Shown in pieces: positions 1 through 5,932 of a stretch of 5,932 nt of DNA (position 1 is the first letter of the stretch; each line of letters begins with the position of its first letter). The stretch covers positions 1 to 5,932 of the forward strand of contig CAZOBJ010000154.1 in the NCBI GenBank assembly GCA_964577825.1, written 5' to 3'. The translations under genes and the position numbers were made by a program. Source of the DNA: CAZOBJ01 sp964577825. GTDB lineage: Bacteria > Planctomycetota > SZUA-567 > JAFGNG01. The notes below the pieces were generated by a model, which did no database searches, had not been told where the DNA came from, and saw nothing but the letters and a program-made list of their open reading frames with translations.

Positions 1-470
1 ACACGGGTCAGCACTACGACGTCGGCCTGTCGCAAGTCTTTTTCGACGAGCTGGGCCTACCCCGACCCGACCATTATCTCCAGGTTGGTAGCGGCTCCCA
101 TGCCGAGCAAACGGCCAATATCCTGCTGCGGCTGGAACCGGTCCTTGAACAAGAGACGCCGGACCTGGTTCTGGTGTACGGCGACACGAACAGCACGCTC
201 GCCGGCGCATTGGCCGCCGCCAAGCTGAACGTCCCGGTCGCGCACGTGGAGGCGGGCCTTCGCAGCTTCAATCGTGCCATGCCCGAGGAGCTCAACCGCG
301 TGGTCACCGACCACCTCGCGCATGTGCAGTTCTGCCCCACTCAGACCGCGGTCGACCACCTGCGCGACGAAGGGATCGCCGATCGTGTCCATCAAGTCGG
401 GGACGTCATGTACGACGCGGGGCTCATGTATGGCACCCGAGCCGACGAGACGAGTCCCATTCTGGAAGCC

Positions 471-473
471 TAG
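471..473 (+). other. In-frame amber codon inside the epimerase gene
   Basis: TAG sits between ...SPILEA and GLTPHEYLLATLHR. Family members from memory commonly read L-G-L here, so the expected codon is probably Leu TTG, one base away from TAG. Other one-step alternatives include CAG, AAG, GAG and TGG. The codon lies in the hexamer CCTAGG (469-474). Both flanks keep frame and conserved motifs, which points to a recent point change or a base-call error rather than an old decayed gene. Confidence 0.9.
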
Positions 474-960
474 GGCCTCACGCCCCACGAATACCTGCTC
501 GCCACGCTCCATCGTCCTGCGAACGTGGACCGTCCGGATCGCCTTGCGCAGCTCCTCGACGCGCTGGCCACGCTGGACGGTCCGGTGGTCCTTCCCCTGC
601 ACCCACGCACCCGCACGCGCCTGGCGGACCTTCCCGACGTGCGCGCTCACGTGGAAAGAGCCGGGGTGCGGTTCGTCGACCCGGTCGGATATCTGGACAT
701 GCTGCGCCTGGAGCGCAATGCCCGGTGCATCCTCACCGACTCGGGCGGCATCCAGAAGGAGGCGTACTTCTTTGCCGTGCCCTGCGTCACCTTGCGCGAA
801 GAGACCGAGTGGCCTGAGACCCTTCGAGGCGGCTGGAACGTGCTCGTCGGGCGAGATCGCGACCGCATCCTGGCCGCGGCCACGCGGGACCGGCCCACAC
901 AGGAGCCGGAACCCGTGTTCGGAGACGGACACGCGGCACTGCGGATCGCGGATATCCTTG

Positions 961-971
961 GGAGAGGAGAG
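961..971 (+). promoter_or_regulatory. Ribosome binding site deciding the GTG start of the first glycosyltransferase
   Basis: A purine-rich GGAG/GAGG run ends about 5-7 bases before GTG 977. It supports this rare-type start, which overlaps the epimerase stop as GTGA (977-980). The strong site could allow initiation even if translation of the epimerase ends early at the internal TAG. Confidence 0.7.
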
Positions 972-976
972 TCCGC

Positions 977-2218
977 GTGACGGCCGAACCTTCGCCCCTC
1001 ACCATCGCGCATATCGTGGACTACCTCATGCCAACCATGGGGTACCAGGAATTCCTGCTCCCCAAGTGGAACGCACGTCACGGGCACCGCGTGCATATCG
1101 TGACAAGCGACCGGTACGCACCGGTGCCGCATTACGCCCAAACGTGGGGCCCGATGCTCGGCCCGCGCGTGTGCGGCTCAGGCGTCTCTCAGGTCCAGGG
1201 CGTCACCGTGCATCGCCTACGCTGTCTCTTTGAGGTCAAATCCCGGCCTTGGCTGCGCGGGCTTGGGCGCACGCTTCGCGCTATCGCCCCGTCGGCCCTG
1301 TTCATCCACGGAACCGCGTCTTTCAACGCGTTTCGGGCAGCGCTTCTCGCACGCAAGCTCGGCGCCGGCTTGGTGTACGACAATCACATGACTTTCGGGT
1401 GTAGGAACACGACCGCACTCGGACGGTTCGGCTACGCGCTTCTGCGATGCGGGACGCGATACCTGCTCACACCGGTCGCGCACCGGTTCCTGGGCGTAGC
1501 GCGCGAGAGTTCGGACTTCCTTGCCGAAGGCCAGGGAATTCCGCACGAGCGCATCGCGGACCTCCCCCTGGGCGTGGACACGGATCTCTTCTCCTTCGAT
1601 CCACAAGGGCGGGCCCGCCTCCGCGACGCGCAGAGCATCCCGCAAGATGCGCGCGTCATTCTCCAGACCGGCAAGCTCACTTCGGACAAGTCGCCCGAGG
1701 TGCTGGCGGACGCGGCCGCGCCGCTCATGTCCCAACACGCTGACCTGCATCTCGTATACTTGGGTGGGGGCGACGAGGCCATGCTTGAGCGCCTGCGCAA
1801 GCCTGTGGCGCGTGCGGGCGCCATGGACCGGCTGCACGTCCTGCCGTTCGTGCCGGCAAAGGAGCTCGCGGCCGCATACTCGCACGCGGACGTGTGCGTG
1901 TACCCCGGCGCCGCGTCCCTGAGCGCCCTCGAGGCCGCGGCTTGTGCCCGCGCGGTGATCATGACCGACTTGCCCGCGAGCCGCTGGCGCGCGGAGCAGG
2001 GCGTAGGCCTGACCTACCCGACCGGGAATGTCCAGGTCTTGCGCTCGCGCCTCGCCGGGCTCCTGCAGGATGCGGCCCGCCGCAGAGAACTGGGCGAACG
2101 GGCGCGCGAGGCGGTGCTAGAGGCCTTCAGCTATGATCGCATCGCGCGCGAGGCCGAGGACTGCATGGCCGCGGCCGCTGCACAGGTGCGCACCCAGGGC
2201 ACCGGAGAGAATGCATGA
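977..2218 (+). CDS. Glycosyltransferase, GT4-like (GT-B fold)
   Basis: A 413-residue protein with the two-domain layout of GT-B retaining glycosyltransferases. It probably transfers a sugar from a nucleotide donor onto a lipid-linked repeat unit at the cytoplasmic face of the inner membrane. The N-terminal domain opens with a beta strand and a GYQEFLLPKW segment (about residues 22-31), followed by RHGHRVHIVTSDRY (34-47). The mid region has LVYDNHMTF (132-140) and PLGVDTDLF (197-205), a common GT4 interdomain motif. The C-terminal domain has TGKLTSDKSPE (231-241) in place of the usual GRL..KG loop, and YLGGGDEAML (261-270). At the EX7E site the second Glu is E319, but the first position is G311 in YPGAASLSALEA, so the motif is incomplete. 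No signal peptide or membrane segment is seen. It overlaps both neighbours by 4 bases. Family is clear; donor and acceptor cannot be told. Confidence 0.88.
   Translation: MTAEPSPLTIAHIVDYLMPTMGYQEFLLPKWNARHGHRVHIVTSDRYAPVPHYAQTWGPMLGPRVCGSGVSQVQGVTVHRLRCLFEVKSRPWLRGLGRTLRAIAPSALFIHGTASFNAFRAALLARKLGAGLVYDNHMTFGCRNTTALGRFGYALLRCGTRYLLTPVAHRFLGVARESSDFLAEGQGIPHERIADLPLGVDTDLFSFDPQGRARLRDAQSIPQDARVILQTGKLTSDKSPEVLADAAAPLMSQHADLHLVYLGGGDEAMLERLRKPVARAGAMDRLHVLPFVPAKELAAAYSHADVCVYPGAASLSALEAAACARAVIMTDLPASRWRAEQGVGLTYPTGNVQVLRSRLAGLLQDAARRRELGERAREAVLEAFSYDRIAREAEDCMAAAAAQVRTQGTGENA
2204..2209 (+). promoter_or_regulatory. Ribosome binding site for the SDR gene
   Basis: GGAGAG lies 5 bases before ATG 2215, inside the end of the preceding glycosyltransferase gene. 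It supports ATG 2215, whose A begins the ATGA stop/start overlap. Confidence 0.6.
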
Positions 2219-3138
2219 ACGATTCCGGCCGCGTGCTCGTCACGGGCGCAGCGGGATTCCTGGGCCGCAGAGTTGTCCGGCGCCTTGTGGAATCGGGCTG
2301 GCCGGTCGTGCTCTTCGATCGTACCGAGCCCTCGGAGCTCGAACCCCAGGCGCGCTTCGTTCGCGGAGAGATCACCGACCGTGAGGCTCTGACCGCCGCG
2401 GCTGAAGGCTGCACATGCGTAGTCCATTGCGCGGGCGAGAAGCGTGACGCGTCGCACATGCGCGCAGTGAACGTGAAGGGCACGCGGGCGGCATGCAAAG
2501 CCGTAACCAAGGCCAAGGCGAAGGTCCTCTGCCATCTGAGTAGCGCGGGCGTGGCGGGCCGCGTCCGGTCCACCTGGGTGCGAGAGGAGACGCAAGGTCC
2601 GCCCATGAACGCGTACGAGGCCACCAAGCGAGAGGCTGAAGACGTGGTGCGTAGCGCGGAGGAGATTGCCCACCGAGTGATTCTGCGGCCCACAAACCTC
2701 TTCGGCCCGGACACGGTCCGCGCGGCTCTAAGGGCCGAGTCCCTCCTGCGCATGAAGTGGTGGCTCAAGGGAAGAGAGTGTGCGCACTGGGTGTACGTGG
2801 AGGACGTGGCGGCTGCGGCCGCGCACTTCGCGTTGCATCCACCCGCAACGCCCTGTGAGACGTACGTCGTGTCCTCCGACGAAGAGCCGGGCAACACGCA
2901 CGCCGAGATCTTGGCCCAGCTTCGCGCGCTCGACGGACGTGCGCGCTCCACCGTAGCTTGGTCGCCACCGCTTATCGTGCCCTGGCTCTTTCGATTCGTG
3001 CGCCGGGGGCGCACCAACCGCGGAGACGTGCGCTACAGCGCACAGCGTCTCCATCAGGCCGGATTTCGACTGCCTTATGGATTGCGCCAAGGGCTGCGTC
3101 ACGCGTTCGAGCAATTGCAGGAGGCGCGCACCGCATGA
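2215..3138 (+). CDS. NAD-dependent nucleotide-sugar epimerase/dehydratase (extended SDR)
   Basis: A 307-residue extended short-chain dehydrogenase/reductase that probably acts on a nucleotide-activated sugar (4-epimerase, 4-reductase or dehydratase). The Rossmann motif VTGAAGFLG is at residues 9-17. The acidic D35 after the second strand favours NAD over NADP. HCAG is at 71-74 and NVKGT at 86-90. The active-site Ser region is HLSSAG at 107-112, and the YxxxK pair is Y134 and K138. LRPTNLFGP lies in the usual substrate-side position, followed by a WVYVEDVAAA segment, and the C-terminus resembles the usual GF.P...L..GL ending of such epimerases. The start ATG 2215 overlaps the upstream stop as ATGA, and the gene ends with ATGA into the next. 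A short lysine-rich stretch (95-103, AVTKAKAK) precedes the Ser strand and looks harmless. Length is typical for the family. The sequence alone does not choose between epimerase and reductase, so no gene symbol is given. Confidence 0.88.
   Translation: MNDSGRVLVTGAAGFLGRRVVRRLVESGWPVVLFDRTEPSELEPQARFVRGEITDREALTAAAEGCTCVVHCAGEKRDASHMRAVNVKGTRAACKAVTKAKAKVLCHLSSAGVAGRVRSTWVREETQGPPMNAYEATKREAEDVVRSAEEIAHRVILRPTNLFGPDTVRAALRAESLLRMKWWLKGRECAHWVYVEDVAAAAAHFALHPPATPCETYVVSSDEEPGNTHAEILAQLRALDGRARSTVAWSPPLIVPWLFRFVRRGRTNRGDVRYSAQRLHQAGFRLPYGLRQGLRHAFEQLQEARTA
3119..3124 (+). promoter_or_regulatory. Ribosome binding site deciding the start of the second glycosyltransferase
   Basis: AGGAGG is a near-perfect site 10 bases before ATG 3135. 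It argues against the longer in-frame start at 2958, which would add 59 Arg/Ala-rich residues encoded over the 3' end of the SDR gene in another frame. Confidence 0.75.
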
Positions 3139-4292
3139 ACATCCTGCACGTGCTCAATGCCTTCAGCCCGGTGTTCGGGTGCGGCCCGGCGGATCGCTGC
3201 CAGAAGATGGCCACCACCCTCGCGGCGCGCGGCCACCAGGTCACCATCTTCACAAGCGACCACTCCTGGGATCCACAGTACGCGGCTCAGACGCATCGCG
3301 CGGAGGTGGTCCCGTTCCGCCATCACCTGGGGCGCTTCTGCTACACTCCGGCGATGCGTGGCGCCCTCGCGCGCCGCATCCACGAGTTCGACGTGGTCCA
3401 CCTCATGAACCACTGGACCTATCAGAACGTGCTGGCCTTTCAGGCCGCTCGTCAGGCCAAGGTTCCGTTCGTGTTCAGTGCCATGGGTGCGCTTCCCATC
3501 GTGTATCGCAGCTTTCGTCTCAAACGTGCGTATCAGCGCCTCTACGGCCGCCACATCTTGGAGCACGCGTCCGCAACCATTGGGATCACCCGCACCGAAT
3601 GTCGCCAGTACGCGCAGGCCGGCGTGGACGAAGGAAGGATCGTGTACCTGCCCAATGCGATCGACGCGCACGAGTACGCCGACCTGCCCCATCCGGGCCA
3701 GTTCCGCAGGCGTTTCGCCGTGCCGCCTGAGGTGCCGCTCATTCTCTTTCTCGGGCGGTTGGACCCGATCAAGGGCCCGGACATCCTGCTCGAAGGCTTC
3801 ATTCGCGCGGCGGATGCGCTCGACTATTCCATGCTCGCCTTCGTCGGCCCGGACTACGGCATGGAGGCCGAATTGCGCAGCCGAGTGCGCGGCGCCGGGT
3901 TGGAGGGTCGGGTCCGATTCCCCGGACCGCTCACCGGCGAGGCGAAACGCGCGGCGTATGTAGACGCGGACGTGTTCGTGGTGCCCAGCCGCCAGGAGAA
4001 CATGTCCATCGTCGCGGTCGAGGCTGCGGCCACGGGCACGCCCACGGTGATTACGGACACCTGTGACTTCCCGGAAATCGACTCGTACGGCGCCGGGCGC
4101 GTGGTCCGGCCCACGGCGGACGAGATCGTCGCCGCGGTGCGCGAGCTTCTCTCCGATCCCCAGATGCGCGCGCAAGCCGGCCGCAATGCGCAGCGCATGG
4201 TCGCGGAGCGCTTCACCTGGCAGGTCATCGGTCGTCGGCTGGAAGAAGTGCTCGATCGCGTCGTGTCCGGCCGGCCCGTCAACGCGAACTGA
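3135..4292 (+). CDS. Glycosyltransferase, GT4 family (GT-B fold)
   Basis: A 385-residue GT4-type retaining glycosyltransferase, likely adding one sugar to the repeat unit of a surface polysaccharide at the cytoplasmic membrane face. It begins MNILHVLNAFSPVFGCGP, the usual first strand and glycine-rich loop (about 1-18), followed by ARGHQVTIFTSDH (31-43). FDVVHLMNHW (85-94) and FVFSAMGALP (112-121) match acceptor-domain positions. YLPNAIDAHEY (171-181) is the hinge motif. The donor-binding domain has LGRLDPIKG (206-214, with R208 and K213) and FVVPSRQENMSIVAVEA, giving a complete EX7E pair at E288 and E296. Length and order are typical, and no signal peptide or membrane helix is seen. The ATG at 3135 overlaps the SDR stop (ATGA) and has a strong ribosome binding site. 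It is only distantly similar to the first glycosyltransferase by eye, so a different linkage is likely. Donor and acceptor are unknown. Confidence 0.92.
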   Translation: MNILHVLNAFSPVFGCGPADRCQKMATTLAARGHQVTIFTSDHSWDPQYAAQTHRAEVVPFRHHLGRFCYTPAMRGALARRIHEFDVVHLMNHWTYQNVLAFQAARQAKVPFVFSAMGALPIVYRSFRLKRAYQRLYGRHILEHASATIGITRTECRQYAQAGVDEGRIVYLPNAIDAHEYADLPHPGQFRRRFAVPPEVPLILFLGRLDPIKGPDILLEGFIRAADALDYSMLAFVGPDYGMEAELRSRVRGAGLEGRVRFPGPLTGEAKRAAYVDADVFVVPSRQENMSIVAVEAAATGTPTVITDTCDFPEIDSYGAGRVVRPTADEIVAAVRELLSDPQMRAQAGRNAQRMVAERFTWQVIGRRLEEVLDRVVSGRPVNAN

Positions 4293-4293
4293 A

Positions 4294-4297
4294 GGAG
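4294..4297 (+). promoter_or_regulatory. Ribosome binding site of the asparagine synthetase gene
   Basis: GGAG within AAGGAGA sits 7 bases before ATG 4305, in the 12-base gap after the glycosyltransferase stop. The start is also fixed by the protein, because the residue after Met must be the catalytic Cys. No terminator or promoter fits in the gap, so co-transcription with the genes upstream is expected. Confidence 0.75.
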
Positions 4298-4304
4298 ACC
4301 GCGC

Positions 4305-5932
4305 ATGTGCGGATTCGCCGGTTTTCTGGGCGGCTTTGCTCCAGAATTGCTCGCCGCCATGGGCAAGGCCATCGCCCACCGGGGTCCGGACGACGCGGGC
4401 GAATGGTACGATCCGGCCTGCGGCATCGGCCTCGCGCATCGCCGTCTGTCCATCATCGATCTGTCCGCCTGCGGCCATCAACCGATGTGGGACGCCACCG
4501 GCCGGTTCGTGATCGCATACAACGGCGAAATCTACAACTATCGCCAGTTGCGCGATGAGCTGATCTCGGAAGGCGTCCCCTTCCGCGGGCACTCGGACAC
4601 CGAGGTCCTCGTCAATCTATGGGCACAGCGCGGACCCGATGCGCTCTCGCGCCTCAACGGCATCTTCGCCTTCGCCCTGTGGGACACGCAAACGCGCGAC
4701 CTCGTGCTCGTACGCGACGGCATGGGCGTGAAGCCGTTGTACTATGCCCAGACCTCGGGGGGCCTCGCATTCGCGAGCGAGCTCAAGGCGATCCTCCAGT
4801 GCCGGGCCGTCGATCGCTCGCCCGACCCCGCGGCTGCGGCGTGCTATGTGCGCTATCTGTGGTGTCCGGCCCCGCGGACGCTGGCGCGAGGTGTGCGGCG
4901 ACTCGAGCCCGGCACCGCGCTGCGCGTACAGCAAGGCCGCGTCACGGACAAGTGGCACTTCCTCAAGCCTCTCGCGCGCCGCGTGCACACTCCCGCTCCG
5001 TCGCCCCAAGAGGCATCTCAAGCCGTTCGTGCTTCACTGGAGGCGGCTGTGGATCGCCAAAGCGTAGCCGACGTTGAGGTGGGCGCGTTCCTATCCGGCG
5101 GACTCGACTCCAGCGCGCTCGTGGCCCTGGTGTGTGGTCAGATGGATGGCGAACGGCTCCCGTGCTTCACCATCGCATTCTGCGGCCCTGACGAGGCCTC
5201 GGACGGGTTTGCGCAAGACCTCCCCTACGCGCAGGCCCTGGCGCGCGACCTGCCCATCGACCTGCATGCCATTGAGGTCGGTCCCGAGATGATCGACGAG
5301 CTCGCCACCATGATCTACCACCTGGACGAGCCCCAGGCCGACCCGGCGGCCCTGCACGTCCTGCACATCGCGCGTCTGGCCCGCGCCCACGGCATCAAGG
5401 TGCTCCTCTCGGGCACGGGTGCGGACGACATCTTCGCCGGGTACCGCCGCCACTACGCCCTGCGCCAGGAGCGCTACTGGGGCTGGTTGCCCGGGCCCGT
5501 GCGCGGCCTGTTGCGCGCGGCCGCCGCCCAGGCGCCGGCCGGCCGCCCCTGGGGCCGGCGGCTTGCTCGCGCATTCCAGTACGCGCAGCATTCGCCGGAC
5601 GAACGGATCGCCGGCTACTTTCGATGGCTCTCACCGCACGACGAGGCGGCGCTCTTCGCTCCGCAGGTCCGATCGACCGTGGGGCAGGAGGACATCCAGG
5701 ATCCCGTACTACACACCCTTGATGAGCTGCCGGAAGACCTGGACCCCCTGTCCAAGATGCTTGCGCTCGAGGAGCGGCACTTCCTGGCGGATCACAATCT
5801 GCTGTACACGGACAAGATGAGCATGGCCTCCGGCGTGGAGGTGCGCGTGCCGTATCTCGATCCGGACCTCGTCGCCCTCGCCGCGCGTCTGCCCGCCGAG
5901 TACAAGCAGCACGGCCGCACGGGCAAGTGGAT
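4305..5932 (+). CDS. asnB: Glutamine-hydrolysing asparagine synthetase family protein (AsnB-like), 3'-partial
   Basis: The open frame runs 542 codons to the window edge without a stop; relatives are usually about 600-650 residues, so the C-terminal end is missing. The protein is a class II glutamine amidotransferase fused to an ATP-using synthetase domain, which takes ammonia from Gln and makes an amide through an adenylated carboxylate. The glutaminase domain shows Cys2 (nucleophile after Met removal), HRGPDD (25-30), HRRLSIIDLS (45-54, Arg46), NGEIYNY (73-79) and the Asp98 region GHSDTE. RDGMGVKPLYY (137-147) follows. The synthetase domain has the ATP pyrophosphate loop SGGLDSS at 264-270, HLDEPQADPA, SGTGADDIFAGY (369-380), and DKMSMASGVEVRVPYLD (503-519). 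At residue 371 Thr replaces the Glu that matches E. coli AsnB E348. In sugar clusters such proteins may make Asn or amidate a sugar carboxylate; context cannot decide. The family call is very firm, the substrate less so. Confidence 0.92.
   Translation, partial: MCGFAGFLGGFAPELLAAMGKAIAHRGPDDAGEWYDPACGIGLAHRRLSIIDLSACGHQPMWDATGRFVIAYNGEIYNYRQLRDELISEGVPFRGHSDTEVLVNLWAQRGPDALSRLNGIFAFALWDTQTRDLVLVRDGMGVKPLYYAQTSGGLAFASELKAILQCRAVDRSPDPAAAACYVRYLWCPAPRTLARGVRRLEPGTALRVQQGRVTDKWHFLKPLARRVHTPAPSPQEASQAVRASLEAAVDRQSVADVEVGAFLSGGLDSSALVALVCGQMDGERLPCFTIAFCGPDEASDGFAQDLPYAQALARDLPIDLHAIEVGPEMIDELATMIYHLDEPQADPAALHVLHIARLARAHGIKVLLSGTGADDIFAGYRRHYALRQERYWGWLPGPVRGLLRAAAAQAPAGRPWGRRLARAFQYAQHSPDERIAGYFRWLSPHDEAALFAPQVRSTVGQEDIQDPVLHTLDELPEDLDPLSKMLALEERHFLADHNLLYTDKMSMASGVEVRVPYLDPDLVALAARLPAEYKQHGRTGKW

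Larger units (their letters stand above)
1..980 (+). pseudogene. wecB: Non-hydrolysing UDP-GlcNAc 2-epimerase (WecB/WbpI family), 5'-partial, interrupted by in-frame TAG
   Basis: Reading the frame that starts at base 3 gives a UDP-N-acetylglucosamine 2-epimerase family protein, which interconverts UDP-GlcNAc (or a derivative) and its manno epimer in the cytoplasm. Visible family motifs in order are TGQHYD at the window start, YGDTNSTLAG (Asp codon 183-185), HVEAGLRS (Glu codon 249-251), PEELNR (Glu codon 285-287), LHRPANVD (His codon 510-512), TDSGGIQKEA (735-764) and TEWPE (804-818). By homology the Asp, Glu, Glu and His match E. coli WecB D95, E117, E131 and H213. About 35-40 N-terminal residues, including the FGTRPE-type motif, lie upstream of the window. 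The frame is broken by TAG at 471-473, with 156 codons before and 168 after, and no frameshift. A possible restart at GTG 525 has no clear ribosome binding site and would lose the His. The TEWPETL and GWN pattern resembles the WbpI/MJ1504-like branch as well as WecB, so the exact substrate is uncertain. The stop at 978-980 overlaps the next gene. Family call is secure; functional state is not. Confidence 0.88.

Noticed and set aside
57..932. Long open frame on the - strand (291 residues) opposite the epimerase, open across the TAG site
   Set aside because: It is a mirror of the conserved epimerase codons in high-GC DNA, shows no recognisable domain, and the + strand carries unmistakable family motifs.
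525..980. Independent gene starting at GTG 525 after the TAG
   Set aside because: There is no ribosome binding site in front of it, the product is just the C-terminal half of the epimerase, and it starts after the conserved His. Better treated as part of one broken gene.
2161..2182. GCGGCCGC-like Ala-coding repeat near the end of the first glycosyltransferase
   Set aside because: It is a short run of Ala codons in a high-GC helix, with no sign of a regulatory or mobile repeat.
2958..3134. N-terminal extension of the second glycosyltransferase from GTG 2958
   Set aside because: The added residues are Arg/Ala-rich and overlap the conserved SDR C-terminus in another frame. ATG 3135 has an AGGAGG site and begins at the expected first beta strand of the family.
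3099..4592. Long open frame on the - strand (497 residues) opposite the second glycosyltransferase and the start of asnB
   Set aside because: It spans two clear + strand genes and their junction, its composition is rich in Arg, His and Val as expected for antisense high-GC shadow frames, and no motif was recognised.
5516..5575. GC-rich inverted-repeat-like stretch (GCCGGCC and GGCCGGC) that could look like a hairpin or terminator
   Set aside because: It lies inside the open asnB frame and encodes an Ala/Gly/Pro/Arg-rich segment. There is no T run after it, and such pairings are common by chance at this base composition.

Overview
The window is a dense, single-strand piece of a surface-polysaccharide (O-antigen, capsule or exopolysaccharide) gene cluster from a high-GC bacterium. 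GC is roughly two thirds by eye, and third codon positions are strongly G/C. Five protein genes all lie on the + strand: a UDP-GlcNAc 2-epimerase family gene (WecB/WbpI-like, 5' end outside the window), a GT4-type glycosyltransferase, an NAD-dependent sugar epimerase/dehydratase (extended SDR), a second GT4-type glycosyltransferase, and a glutamine-dependent asparagine synthetase family protein (AsnB-like, 3' end outside the window). The sequence does not fix the phylum. The base composition and gene types fit many high-GC Gram-negative lineages, including metagenomic ones.

Layout: 1-980 epimerase; 977-2218 first glycosyltransferase; 2215-3138 SDR; 3135-4292 second glycosyltransferase; 4305-5932 asparagine synthetase. 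The first four genes are joined by 4-base stop/start overlaps (GTGA, ATGA, ATGA). The last gene follows a 12-base gap that holds its own ribosome binding site. There is no room for a terminator or promoter between genes, so this looks like the inside of one operon. No RNA gene, mobile element, CRISPR array or large repeat was seen, and there is no gene-free stretch near 300 bases.

The most notable observation is an in-frame TAG at 471-473 that splits an otherwise intact and well-conserved epimerase reading frame. The reading frame and family motifs continue on both sides without a shift. Nothing downstream can restart in time to include the catalytic-type histidine at 510-512. This is a nonsense mutation, a base-call error (TTG Leu to TAG is one change), or, much less likely, a recoded or suppressed amber codon. 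All four gene-ending stops visible in the window are TGA.

A plausible joint role (inference): the epimerase supplies a manno-configured N-acetylated nucleotide sugar, the SDR changes another nucleotide sugar, the two glycosyltransferases add residues to a lipid-linked repeat unit, and the AsnB-like enzyme amidates a carboxyl group, perhaps on a uronic acid, or simply makes asparagine. I do not see a previously undescribed multi-gene system here. The unusual points are the amber codon, a replaced Glu in the synthetase-domain motif of the AsnB-like protein, and loss of the first Glu of the EX7E motif in the first glycosyltransferase.
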